This document shows, piece after piece, positions 26,848-35,710 of a stretch of DNA of 64,000 bases; the stretch's first letter is position 1, and each line of letters begins with the position of its first letter. The translations under genes and the position numbers were made by a program. The DNA lies in contig NZ_JAPEMI010000001.1 in the NCBI RefSeq assembly GCF_026342835.1, positions 1,680,501-1,744,500 of the forward strand. Reading direction: 5' to 3'. The stretch comes from Streptomyces sp. NBC_00154 (lineage in GTDB: Bacteria; Actinomycetota; Actinomycetes; Streptomycetales; Streptomycetaceae). Under the pieces are notes generated by a model. That model saw nothing but the letters and a program-made list of their open reading frames with translations, was not told the origin of the DNA and did not search any database.

Positions 26848-27705
26848 ATGCCTGTGTCGACGTGGGCCATCACCGAGCCTCAGAAGCTGACCTTCGACGA
26901 GCCGGTGACGTCGCTCAATGTGCGCATCGTCAACGGCACGGTCAATGTCGTGGGCACCGAGGAGCCGACCGCCCGGCTGGAGGTCTCCGGGATCGAGGGC
27001 CCGCCGCTGATCGTGACGCAACAGGGCGGCACCCTCTCCGTCGCCTACGAGGACCTGCCCTGGCACAACTTCCTGAAGTGGTTCGACCGCAAGGAATGGC
27101 ACCGCAGCGCGGTCGTCTCGCTCGCCGTGCCGGCCGGGTCGACGGTGGAGGTCGGCGTGGTCGGCGCCGGAGCGTTCGTCTCCGGCATCCGGGGGCGTAC
27201 GGACGTGCGCGGCGTCAGCGGCGACACCACGCTCGTCGGCCTCGCCGGCGCGGTCCGGGCGGACACGGTCTCCGGCAATGTGGAGGCCCAGGCCGTCACC
27301 GGCAACCTCCGCTTCAAGTCGGTCTCGGGCGATCTGACGGTCGTCGAGGGCGCCGGGGCCTCCGTACGGGCCGATTCGGTCAGCGGCGACATGGTGCTGG
27401 ACCTGGACCCGACCGGGAAGCCCACGGACATCCGGCTGACCACGGTCTCCGGAGAGGTGGCGATCCGGCTGCCGCACCCGGCGGACGCAAGGGTCGAGGC
27501 GAGCACGGCCAGCGGCGCCGTCTCCAACGGCTTCGAGGATCTGCTGGTCAGCGGCCAGTGGGGAGCGAAGAAGATCACCGGCACACTCGGCGCCGGGACG
27601 GGAACGCTGAAGGCCACGACCGTCTCGGGATCGATCGCCGTGCTCCGCCGCCCAGCTGCCGAGGAAGATCCGTACGACGCCGAGCCGACCGGAAAGGTGC
27701 TCTGA
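26848..27705 (+). CDS. DUF4097 beta-strand repeat protein
   Basis: 285 residues; ATG preceded by GGGAGG. The middle and end consist of repeated beta-strand units with SVSGD/TVSGN-type turns (VRGVSGDTTLVG, VSGNVEAQAVTGNL), the mark of DUF4097, which folds as a right-handed beta-helix-like stack. No signal peptide is seen, so it is probably cytoplasmic or membrane-associated through a partner. It is followed after one base by a PadR regulator, a common actinobacterial pairing. Function unknown; such operons are often linked to envelope stress, which is only an analogy. Confidence 0.85.
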   Translation: MPVSTWAITEPQKLTFDEPVTSLNVRIVNGTVNVVGTEEPTARLEVSGIEGPPLIVTQQGGTLSVAYEDLPWHNFLKWFDRKEWHRSAVVSLAVPAGSTVEVGVVGAGAFVSGIRGRTDVRGVSGDTTLVGLAGAVRADTVSGNVEAQAVTGNLRFKSVSGDLTVVEGAGASVRADSVSGDMVLDLDPTGKPTDIRLTTVSGEVAIRLPHPADARVEASTASGAVSNGFEDLLVSGQWGAKKITGTLGAGTGTLKATTVSGSIAVLRRPAAEEDPYDAEPTGKVL

Positions 27706-27706
27706 C

Positions 27707-28723
27707 ATGCCCCCCGTATTCGCCCATGGGCGCCTGCGCCTCTATCTGCTGAAGCTCCTGGACGAGGCCCCCCGCCACGGCTACGAGGTGATCCGGCTCC
27801 TGGAGGAACGCTTCCAGGGTCTGTACGCACCATCGGCCGGCACGGTCTATCCGCGGCTGGCCAAGCTGGAGGCCGAGGGCCTGGTCACGCATGCCACCGA
27901 GGGCGGTCGCAAGGTCTACTCGATCACCGACGCGGGCCGCACCGAACTGGCGGGCCGCACCGGCGAACTGGCCGATCTGGAGCTGGAGATCCGCGAATCG
28001 GTCTCCGAACTGGCCGCCGAGATGCGGGACGACGTGCGCGGCGCGGCGGGCAAACTGCGCAGCGAGATGCGGGCCGCGGCCGGCGAGACCCGGCACACGT
28101 CCGCCGCCGGGGCCGGTGCGAAGGGCGACCGGGGATCCCCGTTCGGCGACTTCGGCGACTTCGGCGACAACGAGGCGTGGCGCACCGCCAAGGAGGAGCT
28201 GCGCAAGGCCAAGCAGGAGTGGAAGGAGCAGGCCCGCCGGGCGAAGGACGAGTCCCGCCGCGCCCGCGAGGAGGCCCAGCAGGCCCGCCGCCAGGCCAAG
28301 GAGGCCCAGGACAAGGCGCGCGAGCAGATGCAGAACGCGGCCCGGCAGGTCCAGGAGCACTTCGCCCGGGGCGACTGGCCCACCGGCGTACGGGAAGGCC
28401 TGGCGGAGATCACCGGCCGACTCGGCGGCTTCGCCCCGACAGGCAGCTGGCCCCCGTACATCAAGCCGGAACCGGCCGACGTGGACCCCGAATGGGGAAA
28501 GGACACGGCCGGCACGGGCGACCCGGCCCGCGATCTGGACCGTCTGCTGGACCGCTTCCGCGACGACATCCGCGACGCAGCCCGGGACCGGGGCGTGACG
28601 GAGGCCCAGCTGACGGAGGCCCGCCGCCATCTGTCGACGGCAGCGGCCCACATCGGCGCACTGCTGCGGAAGGACACCGGCACCAAGGGCACCGACGCCG
28701 AGGGCCCGGACGCCTCCGGGTGA
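27707..28723 (+). CDS. PadR-family transcriptional regulator with long coiled-coil tail
   Basis: 338 residues. The N-terminal about 90 residues are a PadR winged helix (LRLYLLKLLDEAPRHGYEVI, YPRLAKLEAEGLV). The remainder is unusual: a region of about 100 residues dominated by charged heptads (ELRKAKQEWKEQARRAKDE) that should form a long coiled coil, then a C-terminal helical segment. Ordinary PadR proteins are 110-180 residues, so the tail is an extra interaction module. It starts one base after the DUF4097 stop and probably binds the palindromes before that gene. Confidence 0.88.
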   Translation: MPPVFAHGRLRLYLLKLLDEAPRHGYEVIRLLEERFQGLYAPSAGTVYPRLAKLEAEGLVTHATEGGRKVYSITDAGRTELAGRTGELADLELEIRESVSELAAEMRDDVRGAAGKLRSEMRAAAGETRHTSAAGAGAKGDRGSPFGDFGDFGDNEAWRTAKEELRKAKQEWKEQARRAKDESRRAREEAQQARRQAKEAQDKAREQMQNAARQVQEHFARGDWPTGVREGLAEITGRLGGFAPTGSWPPYIKPEPADVDPEWGKDTAGTGDPARDLDRLLDRFRDDIRDAARDRGVTEAQLTEARRHLSTAAAHIGALLRKDTGTKGTDAEGPDASG

Positions 28724-28729
28724 GCGGGA

Positions 28730-28763
28730 CGAGATGGCATGCCGCACGGGTCATGCCACCTCG
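28730..28763. terminator. Hairpin between padR and the convergent Clp-N gene
   Basis: Arms CGAGATGGCATG (28730-28741) and CATGCCACCTCG (28752-28763) pair with one mismatch around a 10-nt loop. It lies between two convergent stop codons. Confidence 0.6.
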
Positions 28764-28809
28764 TGATCACCCGCACCGGACGGAGGAGGCCACGGCCCCC
28801 GCCCGCCCC

Positions 28810-29388
28810 TCAGCTCGCCTCGGCCCGCCCCTCGGCTCCCCCGTCCCCGTAGAGCGCACGCGTCACCGTCTCGTGCGTCGCCCCGTGCTCCGCCAGCACA
28901 TCGGCGACCACACCGGGGATGACGGTGAACGCCAGCAGGATGTGTTCCTCGCCGATGAACCGGTCGCCGCGCCCGAGCGCGATCCGCAGGGATTTCTCCA
29001 GGACGGTCTTCGCGCCACGGTTGAAGGGCGGTCGCCCTGACCGCCCCCGGCGGTCCTTCCGGTCGCCCGCCAGCGCACCCTCGCCATGGGTGCCCTCGAT
29101 CCGGGCGACGATCTCCGTCACGTCGATGCCGATACCGGCGAGTGCGTCCGTATCGGCCTTGGTCAGACCGCCACGGCGGGCCGCGTCGGCGAGCGCCGCC
29201 TCCACCGATGCGCGACGGTCGGTGAGGCCGAGCGACGTGGCGGCGAAGGAGGCCCGGCTGCCGCCCGGCCGATCCAGCAGGGCGAGCAGCATGTGCTCCT
29301 CGGTGACGGAGCGGGAGCCCGTCCTTCGGGCCTGATCCACGGCCCCGGTCACAACCGCGCGGGCATCGGCAGTGAATCGTTCGAACAT
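28810..29388 (-). CDS. Clp N-terminal domain protein (ClpC N-domain-like, no ATPase)
   Basis: 192 residues made of two Clp-N repeats: MFERFTADARAVVTGAVDQA with SVTEEHMLLALL, then AKTVLEKSLRIALGRGDRF with IGEEHILLAF. No AAA+ module follows, so it is a free substrate-binding or adaptor-type domain, not an unfoldase. The ATG overlaps the stop of the HTH gene in TGATG, with GGGAGG as ribosome site inside that gene, so both are made together. Likely role: adaptor or decoy for ClpC/ClpP, inferred from the domain alone. Confidence 0.87.
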   Translation of the reverse strand: MFERFTADARAVVTGAVDQARRTGSRSVTEEHMLLALLDRPGGSRASFAATSLGLTDRRASVEAALADAARRGGLTKADTDALAGIGIDVTEIVARIEGTHGEGALAGDRKDRRGRSGRPPFNRGAKTVLEKSLRIALGRGDRFIGEEHILLAFTVIPGVVADVLAEHGATHETVTRALYGDGGAEGRAEAS

Positions 29389-29597
29389 CAATTCCTCCCG
29401 TACTTCTTGTGCACGGCCTGTCGGCTGACGCCCAGCTCGGCGGCGATCTCCTGCCACGACCAGCCCTGGACGCGGGCACTTCTGACTTGGACGGCTTCGA
29501 GCTGCTCCAGCAGCCGCCGCAGCGCGACGACGGCCCGCAGCCCGACGCGCGGGTCGCGATCGCCCGCACGTGCGGCGAGATCCGTTGCTTCGGTCAT
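29388..29597 (-). CDS. Small helix-turn-helix regulator paired with the Clp-N protein
   Basis: 69 residues; the second half is a helix-turn-helix: WSWQEIAAELGVSRQAVHKK. The start ATG lies only 3 bp from the first of two identical-type palindromes, so the mRNA must begin at or very near the ATG. The pairing of such a small HTH protein with a Clp-N protein recurs in actinobacteria. It most likely represses its own operon through those palindromes. Confidence 0.85.
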   Translation of the reverse strand: MTEATDLAARAGDRDPRVGLRAVVALRRLLEQLEAVQVRSARVQGWSWQEIAAELGVSRQAVHKKYGRN

Positions 29598-29600
29598 GAT

Positions 29601-29644
29601 GTCAACTTACGTTGACATGGCCACCCTTGTCAACCACGGTTGAC
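29601..29644. promoter_or_regulatory. Twin operators GTCAAC-N4-GTTGAC overlapping the HTH/Clp-N promoter
   Basis: GTCAAC-TTAC-GTTGAC at 29601-29616 and GTCAAC-CACG-GTTGAC at 29629-29644, 28 bp centre to centre. The second lies in a larger perfect dyad with 15-nt arms (29622-29651). On the minus strand the TTGACA of the outer site is followed after 18 nt by TAAGTT (a TAnnnT -10), so a -35/-10 pair is built into the operators and transcription would start near the ATG. Confidence 0.7.
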
Positions 29645-29651
29645 AAGGGTG

Positions 29652-30008
29652 GCGTCGAGTCGTCCCGGAAGACCGGCGGTCGGGCGAAGCCGGACCCCTT
29701 GGCGTGCAGATGGCGGAGGTGCTTCTCGGTGAGGGCTGACTGTCGGCGCCGGGGCGCCGCGGTTCGCCTCGCCCCTCGACGCTCCGGCCGCGACAGGGCG
29801 AGGGTCCGGGCGCGGGCGTCGTTCAGCCGCGGAATGCCGGGCGGCCGGGGATCACCGACGGAGACGCGCGTGGGCGGCGGGGGCGAGGGCCCCCGCCGCC
29901 GGCACGGTCGAAGTGACAACTGTCATGGGTGCGCCGCCCATACGCGCGACGCAGATCCCACAGCGGAACTGACGCACCATCAAGGGCGCGTCGGAAGAGC
30001 GGACGGAC
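29652..30008. other. Gap without a convincing gene; strong hairpin at 29873-29900
   Basis: No reading frame with Streptomyces-like third-position bias and a start site was found. The clearest structure is GGCGGCGGGGGC (29873-29884) pairing with GCCCCCGCCGCC (29889-29900) around GAGG, probably a terminator for the oxidoreductase gene that ends at 30009 on the minus strand. Confidence 0.5.
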
Positions 30009-30974
30009 TCAGGAGGCGGTGAGCACGATCTTCCCGAACTGGTCGCCCGCGGCAAGTCGTTCGAACCCGTCACGGGCCCGATCCAACGGCAGCACCTCGT
30101 CGATGACGGGGCGCACACCGGTCGTCGCACAGAACGCCAGCAGGTCCTCCAGCTCGTCCTTGGACCCCATCGTCGAACCGACGATCTTCAGCTCCAGGAA
30201 GAAGATCCGGGTCAGCTCCGCGTGCGAGGGACGGTCGCCGCTGGTCGCACCGGAGATGACCAGGGTGCCGCCGGGGCGCAACGACTTCACCGAGTGCGAC
30301 CAGGTTGCGGCGCCGACGGTCTCGATGACGGCGTCGACACGCTGCGGCAGCCGCGCGCCCGGCTCGTACGCCTCGATCGCACCGAGCTCGACGGCCCGCT
30401 TGCGCTTGGCTTCATCGCGACTGGTTGCGTAGACCCGAAGGCCTGCGGCGCGACCGAGGACGATCGCGGCGGTCGCGACACCGCCGCCCGCGCCCTGCAC
30501 GAGCACCGAGTCCCCGGGCCGCACCCCGGCGTTGGTGAACAGCATCCGGTACGCGGTGAGCCAGGCGGTCGGCAGACAGGCGGCCTGCTCGAACGTGAGC
30601 TCCTTCGGCTTGGGCAGCACGTTCCAGCTGGGGACGGTGACCTGCTCGGCGAAGGTGCCCTGGTAGCGCTCGGTGAGGATGGAGCGGGGCTCCTTCGGGC
30701 CGACGCCGTGCCCGGTCTGGCCGATGACGGAGTGCAGGACGACCTCGTTGCCGTCCTCGTCGATGCCGGCGGCGTCACAGCCGAGGATCATCGGCAGCTT
30801 GTCCTCGGCGAGGCCGACACCACGGAGCGACCAGAGATCGTGATGGTTGAGGGAGGCGGCGCGGACGTTGACGGTGGTCCAACCGGGACGCGCCTCGGGG
30901 GCGGGGCGCTCGCCCAGCTCAAGGCCGTTGAGGGGCTGGTCGCGGTCGATGCGGGATGCGTAGGCGGCGAACAT
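30009..30974 (-). CDS. Zinc-type alcohol dehydrogenase/quinone oxidoreductase family (MDR) protein
   Basis: 321 residues from MFAAYASRIDRDQPL; the frame is open upstream but that part is Arg-rich shadow. GroES-like N-terminal half (SLNHHDLWSLRGVG, LGCDAAGID) and a Rossmann half with the NADP-binding VLVQGAGGGVATAA. The structural-zinc cysteine cluster is absent, so this is a zinc-free or catalytic-zinc-only member. Substrate unknown. It is downstream of the malic enzyme on the same strand but 198 nt away with GC-rich dyads between, so it is likely separate. Confidence 0.88.
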   Translation of the reverse strand: MFAAYASRIDRDQPLNGLELGERPAPEARPGWTTVNVRAASLNHHDLWSLRGVGLAEDKLPMILGCDAAGIDEDGNEVVLHSVIGQTGHGVGPKEPRSILTERYQGTFAEQVTVPSWNVLPKPKELTFEQAACLPTAWLTAYRMLFTNAGVRPGDSVLVQGAGGGVATAAIVLGRAAGLRVYATSRDEAKRKRAVELGAIEAYEPGARLPQRVDAVIETVGAATWSHSVKSLRPGGTLVISGATSGDRPSHAELTRIFFLELKIVGSTMGSKDELEDLLAFCATTGVRPVIDEVLPLDRARDGFERLAAGDQFGKIVLTAS

Positions 30975-31172
30975 GGCCTTGACGATAGGCCGGGGGGCGC
31001 GCCGACGTAACCGATCACGAGTGTGACGCGTACCGCGCGTACGGGTCGCCCGCGGCGGACCTTCGGAGCCGGAGATCCGGCCTCGCCGGCGTCCGGGGCG
31101 ACGCCGCCCCGGTCGCGGAAAGGGGCGAGGCCGGGGAACGGGCCCCACAAGCACCCCGCCCCGCCCCGAACC

Positions 31173-32396
31173 TCAGCGTCGCGCCACGCCCTCCGCGCGC
31201 GCCGCCGCGGCAACCGCCGCGGTCACGGCCGGAGCGACCCGCTCGTCGAACGGTGACGGAATCACGTAGTCCGCGGCCAGCTCGTCACCCACGACATCCG
31301 CCAGCGCGTTCGCGGCGGCAATCTTCATGCCCTCCGTGATCCGGGACGCCCGCACCTGCAGCGCCCCCGCGAAGATGCCCGGGAACGCCAGCACGTTGTT
31401 GATCTGGTTCGGGTAGTCGGAGCGCCCCGTCGCCACCACGGCCGCGTACTTGTGCGCGATGTCGGGGTGGACCTCCGGGTCCGGATTGGCCATGGCGAAG
31501 ACGAACGCACCGGGCGCCATCGACGCGACCGCCGACTCCGGCACCGTACCGCCGGACACACCGATGAAGACGTCCGCACCGACCAGCGCGGTCTCCAGCG
31601 GTCCGGAGATGCCGGCCCTGTTGGTGAGCTCCGCGAGCTCGCGCTTGACGTCCGTCAGGTCCTCACGGTCCCGGCTGACGACGCCCTTGCGGTCGGCCAC
31701 GGCGACGTCCCCGAGTCCCGCCTCCAGCAGAAACTTCGCAATGGCAACTCCGGCCGCACCGGCGCCGGAGATGACACCGCGCAGGTCGCCGAGGGTCCGC
31801 CCGGACAGCTTCGCGGCGTTCCGCAGGGCCGCCAGCGTCACGACGGCGGTGCCGTGCTGGTCGTCGTGGAAGACCGGGATGTCGAGCCGCTCCTTGAGCT
31901 TGCGCTCGATCTCGAAGCAGCGCGGCGCCGAGATGTCCTCCAGGTTCACCCCTCCGAAGGACGGCGCGAGGCGGACGACCGTCTCGACGATCTCGTCCGC
32001 GTCGGTGGTCGCGAGCGCGATCGGCACGGCGTCGACGCCACCGAACTGCTTGAAGAGGATCGCCTTGCCCTCCATCACCGGGAGGGATGCCTCGGGGCCG
32101 ATGTCGCCCAGTCCGAGCACCGCGGTGCCGTCCGTCACGACGGCGACGACCTGCGACTTCCAGGTGTAGTCGTGGACCAGCTCGGGGTTCGCGGCGATGG
32201 CGCTGCACACCTTGGCGACGCCGGGCGTGTACGCGAGGGACAGGTCGTCCTTGTCCCGGATGGGGACGGTGGACTGCACGGCCATCTTCCCGCCGCGGTG
32301 AAGTGCGAAGGCCGGATCGAACGGCTCATCGGTGGCGCTGTCGGTGCTGTTGTCGGTGTTGCTGTCGCTGCGAGGATTGACGATCTCCGCTGCCAT
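31173..32396 (-). CDS. NAD-type malic enzyme (malate oxidoreductase)
   Basis: 407 residues. Catalyses oxidative decarboxylation of malate to pyruvate. It has the malic N-terminal domain (LSLAYTPGVAKVCSAI, VVTDGTAVLGLGDIGPEASLPV), catalytic Lys/Asp region with VFHDDQHGTA, and the NAD domain motif ISGAGAAGVAIAKFLL. Length is that of the short bacterial form without a phosphotransacetylase tail. In S. coelicolor the equivalent position carries the NAD-dependent enzyme; cofactor choice here is inferred. Divergent from the amino-acid ABC transporter across a 523-nt gap. Confidence 0.93.
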   Translation of the reverse strand: MAAEIVNPRSDSNTDNSTDSATDEPFDPAFALHRGGKMAVQSTVPIRDKDDLSLAYTPGVAKVCSAIAANPELVHDYTWKSQVVAVVTDGTAVLGLGDIGPEASLPVMEGKAILFKQFGGVDAVPIALATTDADEIVETVVRLAPSFGGVNLEDISAPRCFEIERKLKERLDIPVFHDDQHGTAVVTLAALRNAAKLSGRTLGDLRGVISGAGAAGVAIAKFLLEAGLGDVAVADRKGVVSRDREDLTDVKRELAELTNRAGISGPLETALVGADVFIGVSGGTVPESAVASMAPGAFVFAMANPDPEVHPDIAHKYAAVVATGRSDYPNQINNVLAFPGIFAGALQVRASRITEGMKIAAANALADVVGDELAADYVIPSPFDERVAPAVTAAVAAAARAEGVARR

Positions 32397-32919
32397 GGTG
32401 TTGACCCCTTAAGTCTTCAAGGTTTGAGGGTGGCCACTCCTGATTGAGGAGGGGTGGGCGGGCACCGCGTACGTTCCCTGCGCCGGGCGGTTGGCCCGCC
32501 CTGGCAGGGGGAGGTACGTACGCGCGGGCGCGCCGCACACGCGCCCTGGGCCCCGGATGAGGGGTGTAAACGTCTTTCTTACCGGACGGACCGCTTCACG
32601 GACGAGTCCGTAACGACTCGGTGACGTGCCTCATAGTCGAATATCTGGACAAGCCCGCCAACATGCGAAATATAGGCCGACATGTGAGACGCGCCGAAGA
32701 TTCTCCGGCCGAAAGAAGGAAAACCCACAGAAGGTCCAGCCTTGATGTACCGGCCTGTTGGGGTTCGGGGATCGCCCGTTATCCGATTTTGACATGGCTG
32801 ACGCCCCGAATGGGCTAGTCCGAATGGCAAGATGCCGTAATCAGACGAGGCGGCGACATCCGACGATGTGTGCCATACCGCCTGGCAACTCCACCCTCAC
32901 CTGCCGGAGGAACCCGATC
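32397..32919. other. Long divergent intergenic region, malic enzyme versus ABC transporter
   Basis: No supported gene; two short overlapping open frames here (32579-32830 minus, 32621-32818 plus) lack ribosome sites and codon bias. The central part (32620-32760) is clearly richer in A/T than its surroundings, as expected for promoters. A TTGACA at 32789-32794 could be a -35 for the transporter, but no convincing -10 follows at 16-19 nt. ACGGAC-GA-GTCCGT (about 32596-32609) is a short dyad. Confidence 0.5.
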
Positions 32920-33885
32920 ATGACCGCACGCACCACTCGTCGTACGACCGCAAAGTCCCGGATTGCTGCGGTCGGCGCCATCGCGGTCGCCGGCACCATG
33001 CTGCTGACCGCCTGCGGCGACCAGACGAAGAGCGACGGCACGAAGAAGAGCACGGACTCCTCCAAGTCCGCCGCACCGCTCGCCAACCTGCTGCCGGCCG
33101 ACATCAAGGCCAAGGGCAAGATCATGGTCGGCTCCGACATCGCGTACGCGCCGGTCGAGTCCACGGACGCCTCGGGCAAGACGGTGGGCATCGACCCGGA
33201 CATCGCCGAGGCCCTCGGCAAGCAGCTCGGGGTGACGTTCGAGTTCCAGAACGGCAAGTTCGCCGACCTCATCGCCGGTCTCGCGGCAAAGCGGTACGAC
33301 ATCGCCATGTCGGCCATGACGGACACCAAGGACCGTCAGAACGGCATCGACGGCGACACCAAGAAGAAGGTCGGCGCGGGCGTCGACTTCGTCGACTACT
33401 TCACCGCCGGTGTCTCGATCTACACCAACAAGGGCGCCGACAACGGCATCAAGACGTGGGACGACCTCTGCGGCAAGTCGATCGGCGTGCAGACCGCCAC
33501 CTTCTCGCAGGACCTCGCCAAGGCCCAGGCCAAGAAGTGCACCGCGGCCGGCAAGAAGACCGTGAAGATCGAGGACTTCCCGACCAACCCCGAGGCCGAG
33601 ACGCGGATGCGCTCCAAGGGCGTCGACGCGGTGTCCGCGGACTTCCCGATCGCCGCGTACTCGGTGAAGCACTCCGGCGACGGCAAGTACTTCGAGATCG
33701 TGGGCGACCAGGTCGAGGCGGGCCCGTACGGGATCGCACTCGCCAAGGGCAACGACAAGCTGCGGGACGCCATCCAGGCCGCTCTGCAGGCGATCATCAA
33801 GAACGGTGAGTACGACAAGATCATCGCCAAGTGGGGCGTCGAGGCCGGCGCCAACCACGACGCGAAGATCAACGGTGGCTCCTGA
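32920..33885 (+). CDS. Amino-acid ABC transporter substrate-binding lipoprotein
   Basis: 321 residues, ATG after GGAGG. A twin-Arg-rich n-region, hydrophobic core and lipobox LLTAC (Cys about 28) mark a lipoprotein anchored outside the membrane. The rest is a periplasmic-type SBP of family 3 (IMVGSDIAYAPVES, GIDPDIAEALGKQLG, KRYDIAMSAMTDT), the class that binds polar amino acids such as glutamate or glutamine. It heads a three-gene transporter operon. Exact ligand is not visible from sequence. Confidence 0.93.
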   Translation: MTARTTRRTTAKSRIAAVGAIAVAGTMLLTACGDQTKSDGTKKSTDSSKSAAPLANLLPADIKAKGKIMVGSDIAYAPVESTDASGKTVGIDPDIAEALGKQLGVTFEFQNGKFADLIAGLAAKRYDIAMSAMTDTKDRQNGIDGDTKKKVGAGVDFVDYFTAGVSIYTNKGADNGIKTWDDLCGKSIGVQTATFSQDLAKAQAKKCTAAGKKTVKIEDFPTNPEAETRMRSKGVDAVSADFPIAAYSVKHSGDGKYFEIVGDQVEAGPYGIALAKGNDKLRDAIQAALQAIIKNGEYDKIIAKWGVEAGANHDAKINGGS

Positions 33886-33933
33886 CCCGCGTTCCATACC
33901 GCTCCTCAACGGGGGAACTGAAAGGCACCATCG

Positions 33934-34881
33934 GTGACTGTTGACGTCAGCAAGACGGACGGCCCCGCCGACACTCCGCCGCACGCTGCCGGACCGGAGG
34001 CCATCAAGGCCGTCCCGGTCCGGCACCCGGGGCGCTATGTGTCCGCAGCCGTCGCGATCGCCCTCCTCGTGGGGATCGTGTACGCCTTCTCGCAGGGCAA
34101 GATCAACTGGGGCACCATCCCCGACTACTTCTTCAACGACCGGATCGTCACCGGCGTGTGGAAGACCCTCGAGCTGACCCTGCTCTCCATGGCCATCGGT
34201 ATCGCGGGCGGTCTGCTGCTCGCCGTGATGCGGATGTCCAAGAACCCGGTGACCAGCTCCATCGCCTGGTTCTACATCTGGTTCTTCCGCGGCACGCCGG
34301 TCCTGGTCCAGCTCTTCGTCTGGTTCAACCTGGGCCTGGTCTTCGAGTACATCAACCTCGGACCGCTCTACAAGGACTACTGGGCCAGCTTCATGACGCC
34401 GCTGCTGACGGCGCTGCTGGGGCTCGGGCTCAACGAGGCCGCGTACATGGCCGAGATCTGCCGCGCCGGTCTGCTTGCGGTCGACGACGGCCAGACCGAG
34501 GCCGCCCACGCGCTCGGCATGAGCCACTCCAAGACCCTACGCCGGATTGTGGTCCCGCAGGCGATGCGGGTGATCGTGCCGCCCACGGGCAACGAGGTCA
34601 TCAACATGCTGAAGACGACCTCGCTCGTCTCGGCGGTGCAATTCCTCGATCTGTTCAAGGTGGCGCAGGACATCGGGCAGACATCGGGGTCCCCGGTGGA
34701 GATGTACTTCCTCGCCGCCGCCTGGTACTTGGTGCTGACCTCGATCTTCAGCATCGGCCAGTACTACCTGGAGCGGTACTACGCACGCGGCTCGACCCGC
34801 GCCCTGCCGCCCACCCCGCTCCAGCGACTGCGCGCCACGCTCGGCCGCCGCTCCGCCCGCTCCGAGGGAGGCATCGCATGA
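33934..34881 (+). CDS. Polar amino-acid ABC transporter permease
   Basis: 315 residues from a GTG. Integral membrane protein of the His/Glu/Gln/Arg/opine class: [20 protein letters not shown], several membrane segments, and the coupling EAA loop AALSLG-like region seen here as [22 protein letters not shown]. The C-terminal about 30 residues are Arg-rich and cytoplasmic. One permease gene only, so it is expected to work as a homodimer. Its stop overlaps the ATPase start as ATGA. Confidence 0.93.
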   Translation: MTVDVSKTDGPADTPPHAAGPEAIKAVPVRHPGRYVSAAVAIALLVGIVYAFSQGKINWGTIPDYFFNDRIVTGVWKTLELTLLSMAIGIAGGLLLAVMRMSKNPVTSSIAWFYIWFFRGTPVLVQLFVWFNLGLVFEYINLGPLYKDYWASFMTPLLTALLGLGLNEAAYMAEICRAGLLAVDDGQTEAAHALGMSHSKTLRRIVVPQAMRVIVPPTGNEVINMLKTTSLVSAVQFLDLFKVAQDIGQTSGSPVEMYFLAAAWYLVLTSIFSIGQYYLERYYARGSTRALPPTPLQRLRATLGRRSARSEGGIA

Positions 34882-35645
34882 GCACCCACGCGATGGTGAA
34901 GGCCGAGGGCGTCCACAAGTCCTACGGCAGCGTCGAGGTCCTCAAGGGCATCGACCTGGAGGTCGCCCCCCAGGAAGTCTTCTGCCTGGTCGGCCCGTCC
35001 GGCTCCGGCAAGTCGACGTTCCTCCGGTGCATCAACCACCTGGAGCAGATCAACGCCGGGCGGCTCTACGTCGACGGGCAGCTGGTGGGCTACCGCCAGA
35101 AGGGCGACAAGCTCTACGAGCTCAAGGACAGCGAGGTCGCCCTGAAGCGCCGGGACATCGGCATGGTCTTCCAGCGCTTCAACCTCTTCCCGCACATGAC
35201 GGCCATCGAGAACGTCATGGAAGCGCCGATTCAGGTCAAGGGCGAGACGAAGGCCGTCGCCCGGGCCCGCGCTGAGCGGCTCCTGGACCGGGTCGGCCTG
35301 GGCGACAAGGCGAAGAACTACCCGTCGCAGCTCTCCGGCGGCCAGCAGCAGCGGGTGGCCATCGCCCGCGCCCTGGCCATGGAGCCGAAGCTGATGCTCT
35401 TCGACGAGCCGACGTCGGCGCTCGACCCGGAGCTGGTCGGCGACGTCCTGGACGTCATGCGCGGTCTCGCGGAGGACGGTATGACGATGATCGTCGTGAC
35501 CCACGAGATGGGCTTCGCCCGTGAGGTCGGCGACGCGCTGGTCTTCATGGACGACGGTGTGGTGGTCGAGTCGGGCCACCCGCGCGACGTACTGACCAAC
35601 CCGCAGCACGACCGGACGAAGTCGTTCCTGTCGAAGGTGCTGTAG
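34878..35645 (+). CDS. Polar amino-acid ABC transporter ATP-binding protein
   Basis: 255 residues. Complete ABC ATPase: Walker [11 protein letters not shown]-loop [11 protein letters not shown], signature LSGGQQQR, Walker [13 protein letters not shown] and H-loop VTHEMGF. The best match is the GlnQ/HisP type. Coupled to the permease by an ATGA overlap with GGAGG upstream. The operon ends in a perfect hairpin 17 nt after its stop. Confidence 0.95.
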   Translation: MSTHAMVKAEGVHKSYGSVEVLKGIDLEVAPQEVFCLVGPSGSGKSTFLRCINHLEQINAGRLYVDGQLVGYRQKGDKLYELKDSEVALKRRDIGMVFQRFNLFPHMTAIENVMEAPIQVKGETKAVARARAERLLDRVGLGDKAKNYPSQLSGGQQQRVAIARALAMEPKLMLFDEPTSALDPELVGDVLDVMRGLAEDGMTMIVVTHEMGFAREVGDALVFMDDGVVVESGHPRDVLTNPQHDRTKSFLSKVL

Positions 35646-35662
35646 CGGCACGGGCATGACAC

Positions 35663-35696
35663 GAGGGCGGTACGGACTCCGGTCCGTACCGCCCTC
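35663..35696. terminator. Palindromic terminator after the ABC operon
   Basis: Perfect 15-bp stem, GAGGGCGGTACGGAC (35663-35677) and GTCCGTACCGCCCTC (35682-35696), loop TCCG. Shared by two convergent genes. Its inner 30 nt (35665-35694) are the exact reverse complement of the hairpin at 37069-37098. Confidence 0.9.
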
Positions 35697-35710
35697 CGCC
35701 GTTCCGGCGG

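Noticed and set aside
32579..32830. Two short frames in the malic enzyme/ABC transporter gap
   Set aside because: They overlap each other on opposite strands, have no ribosome site and poor third-position GC bias; the region looks like promoters.
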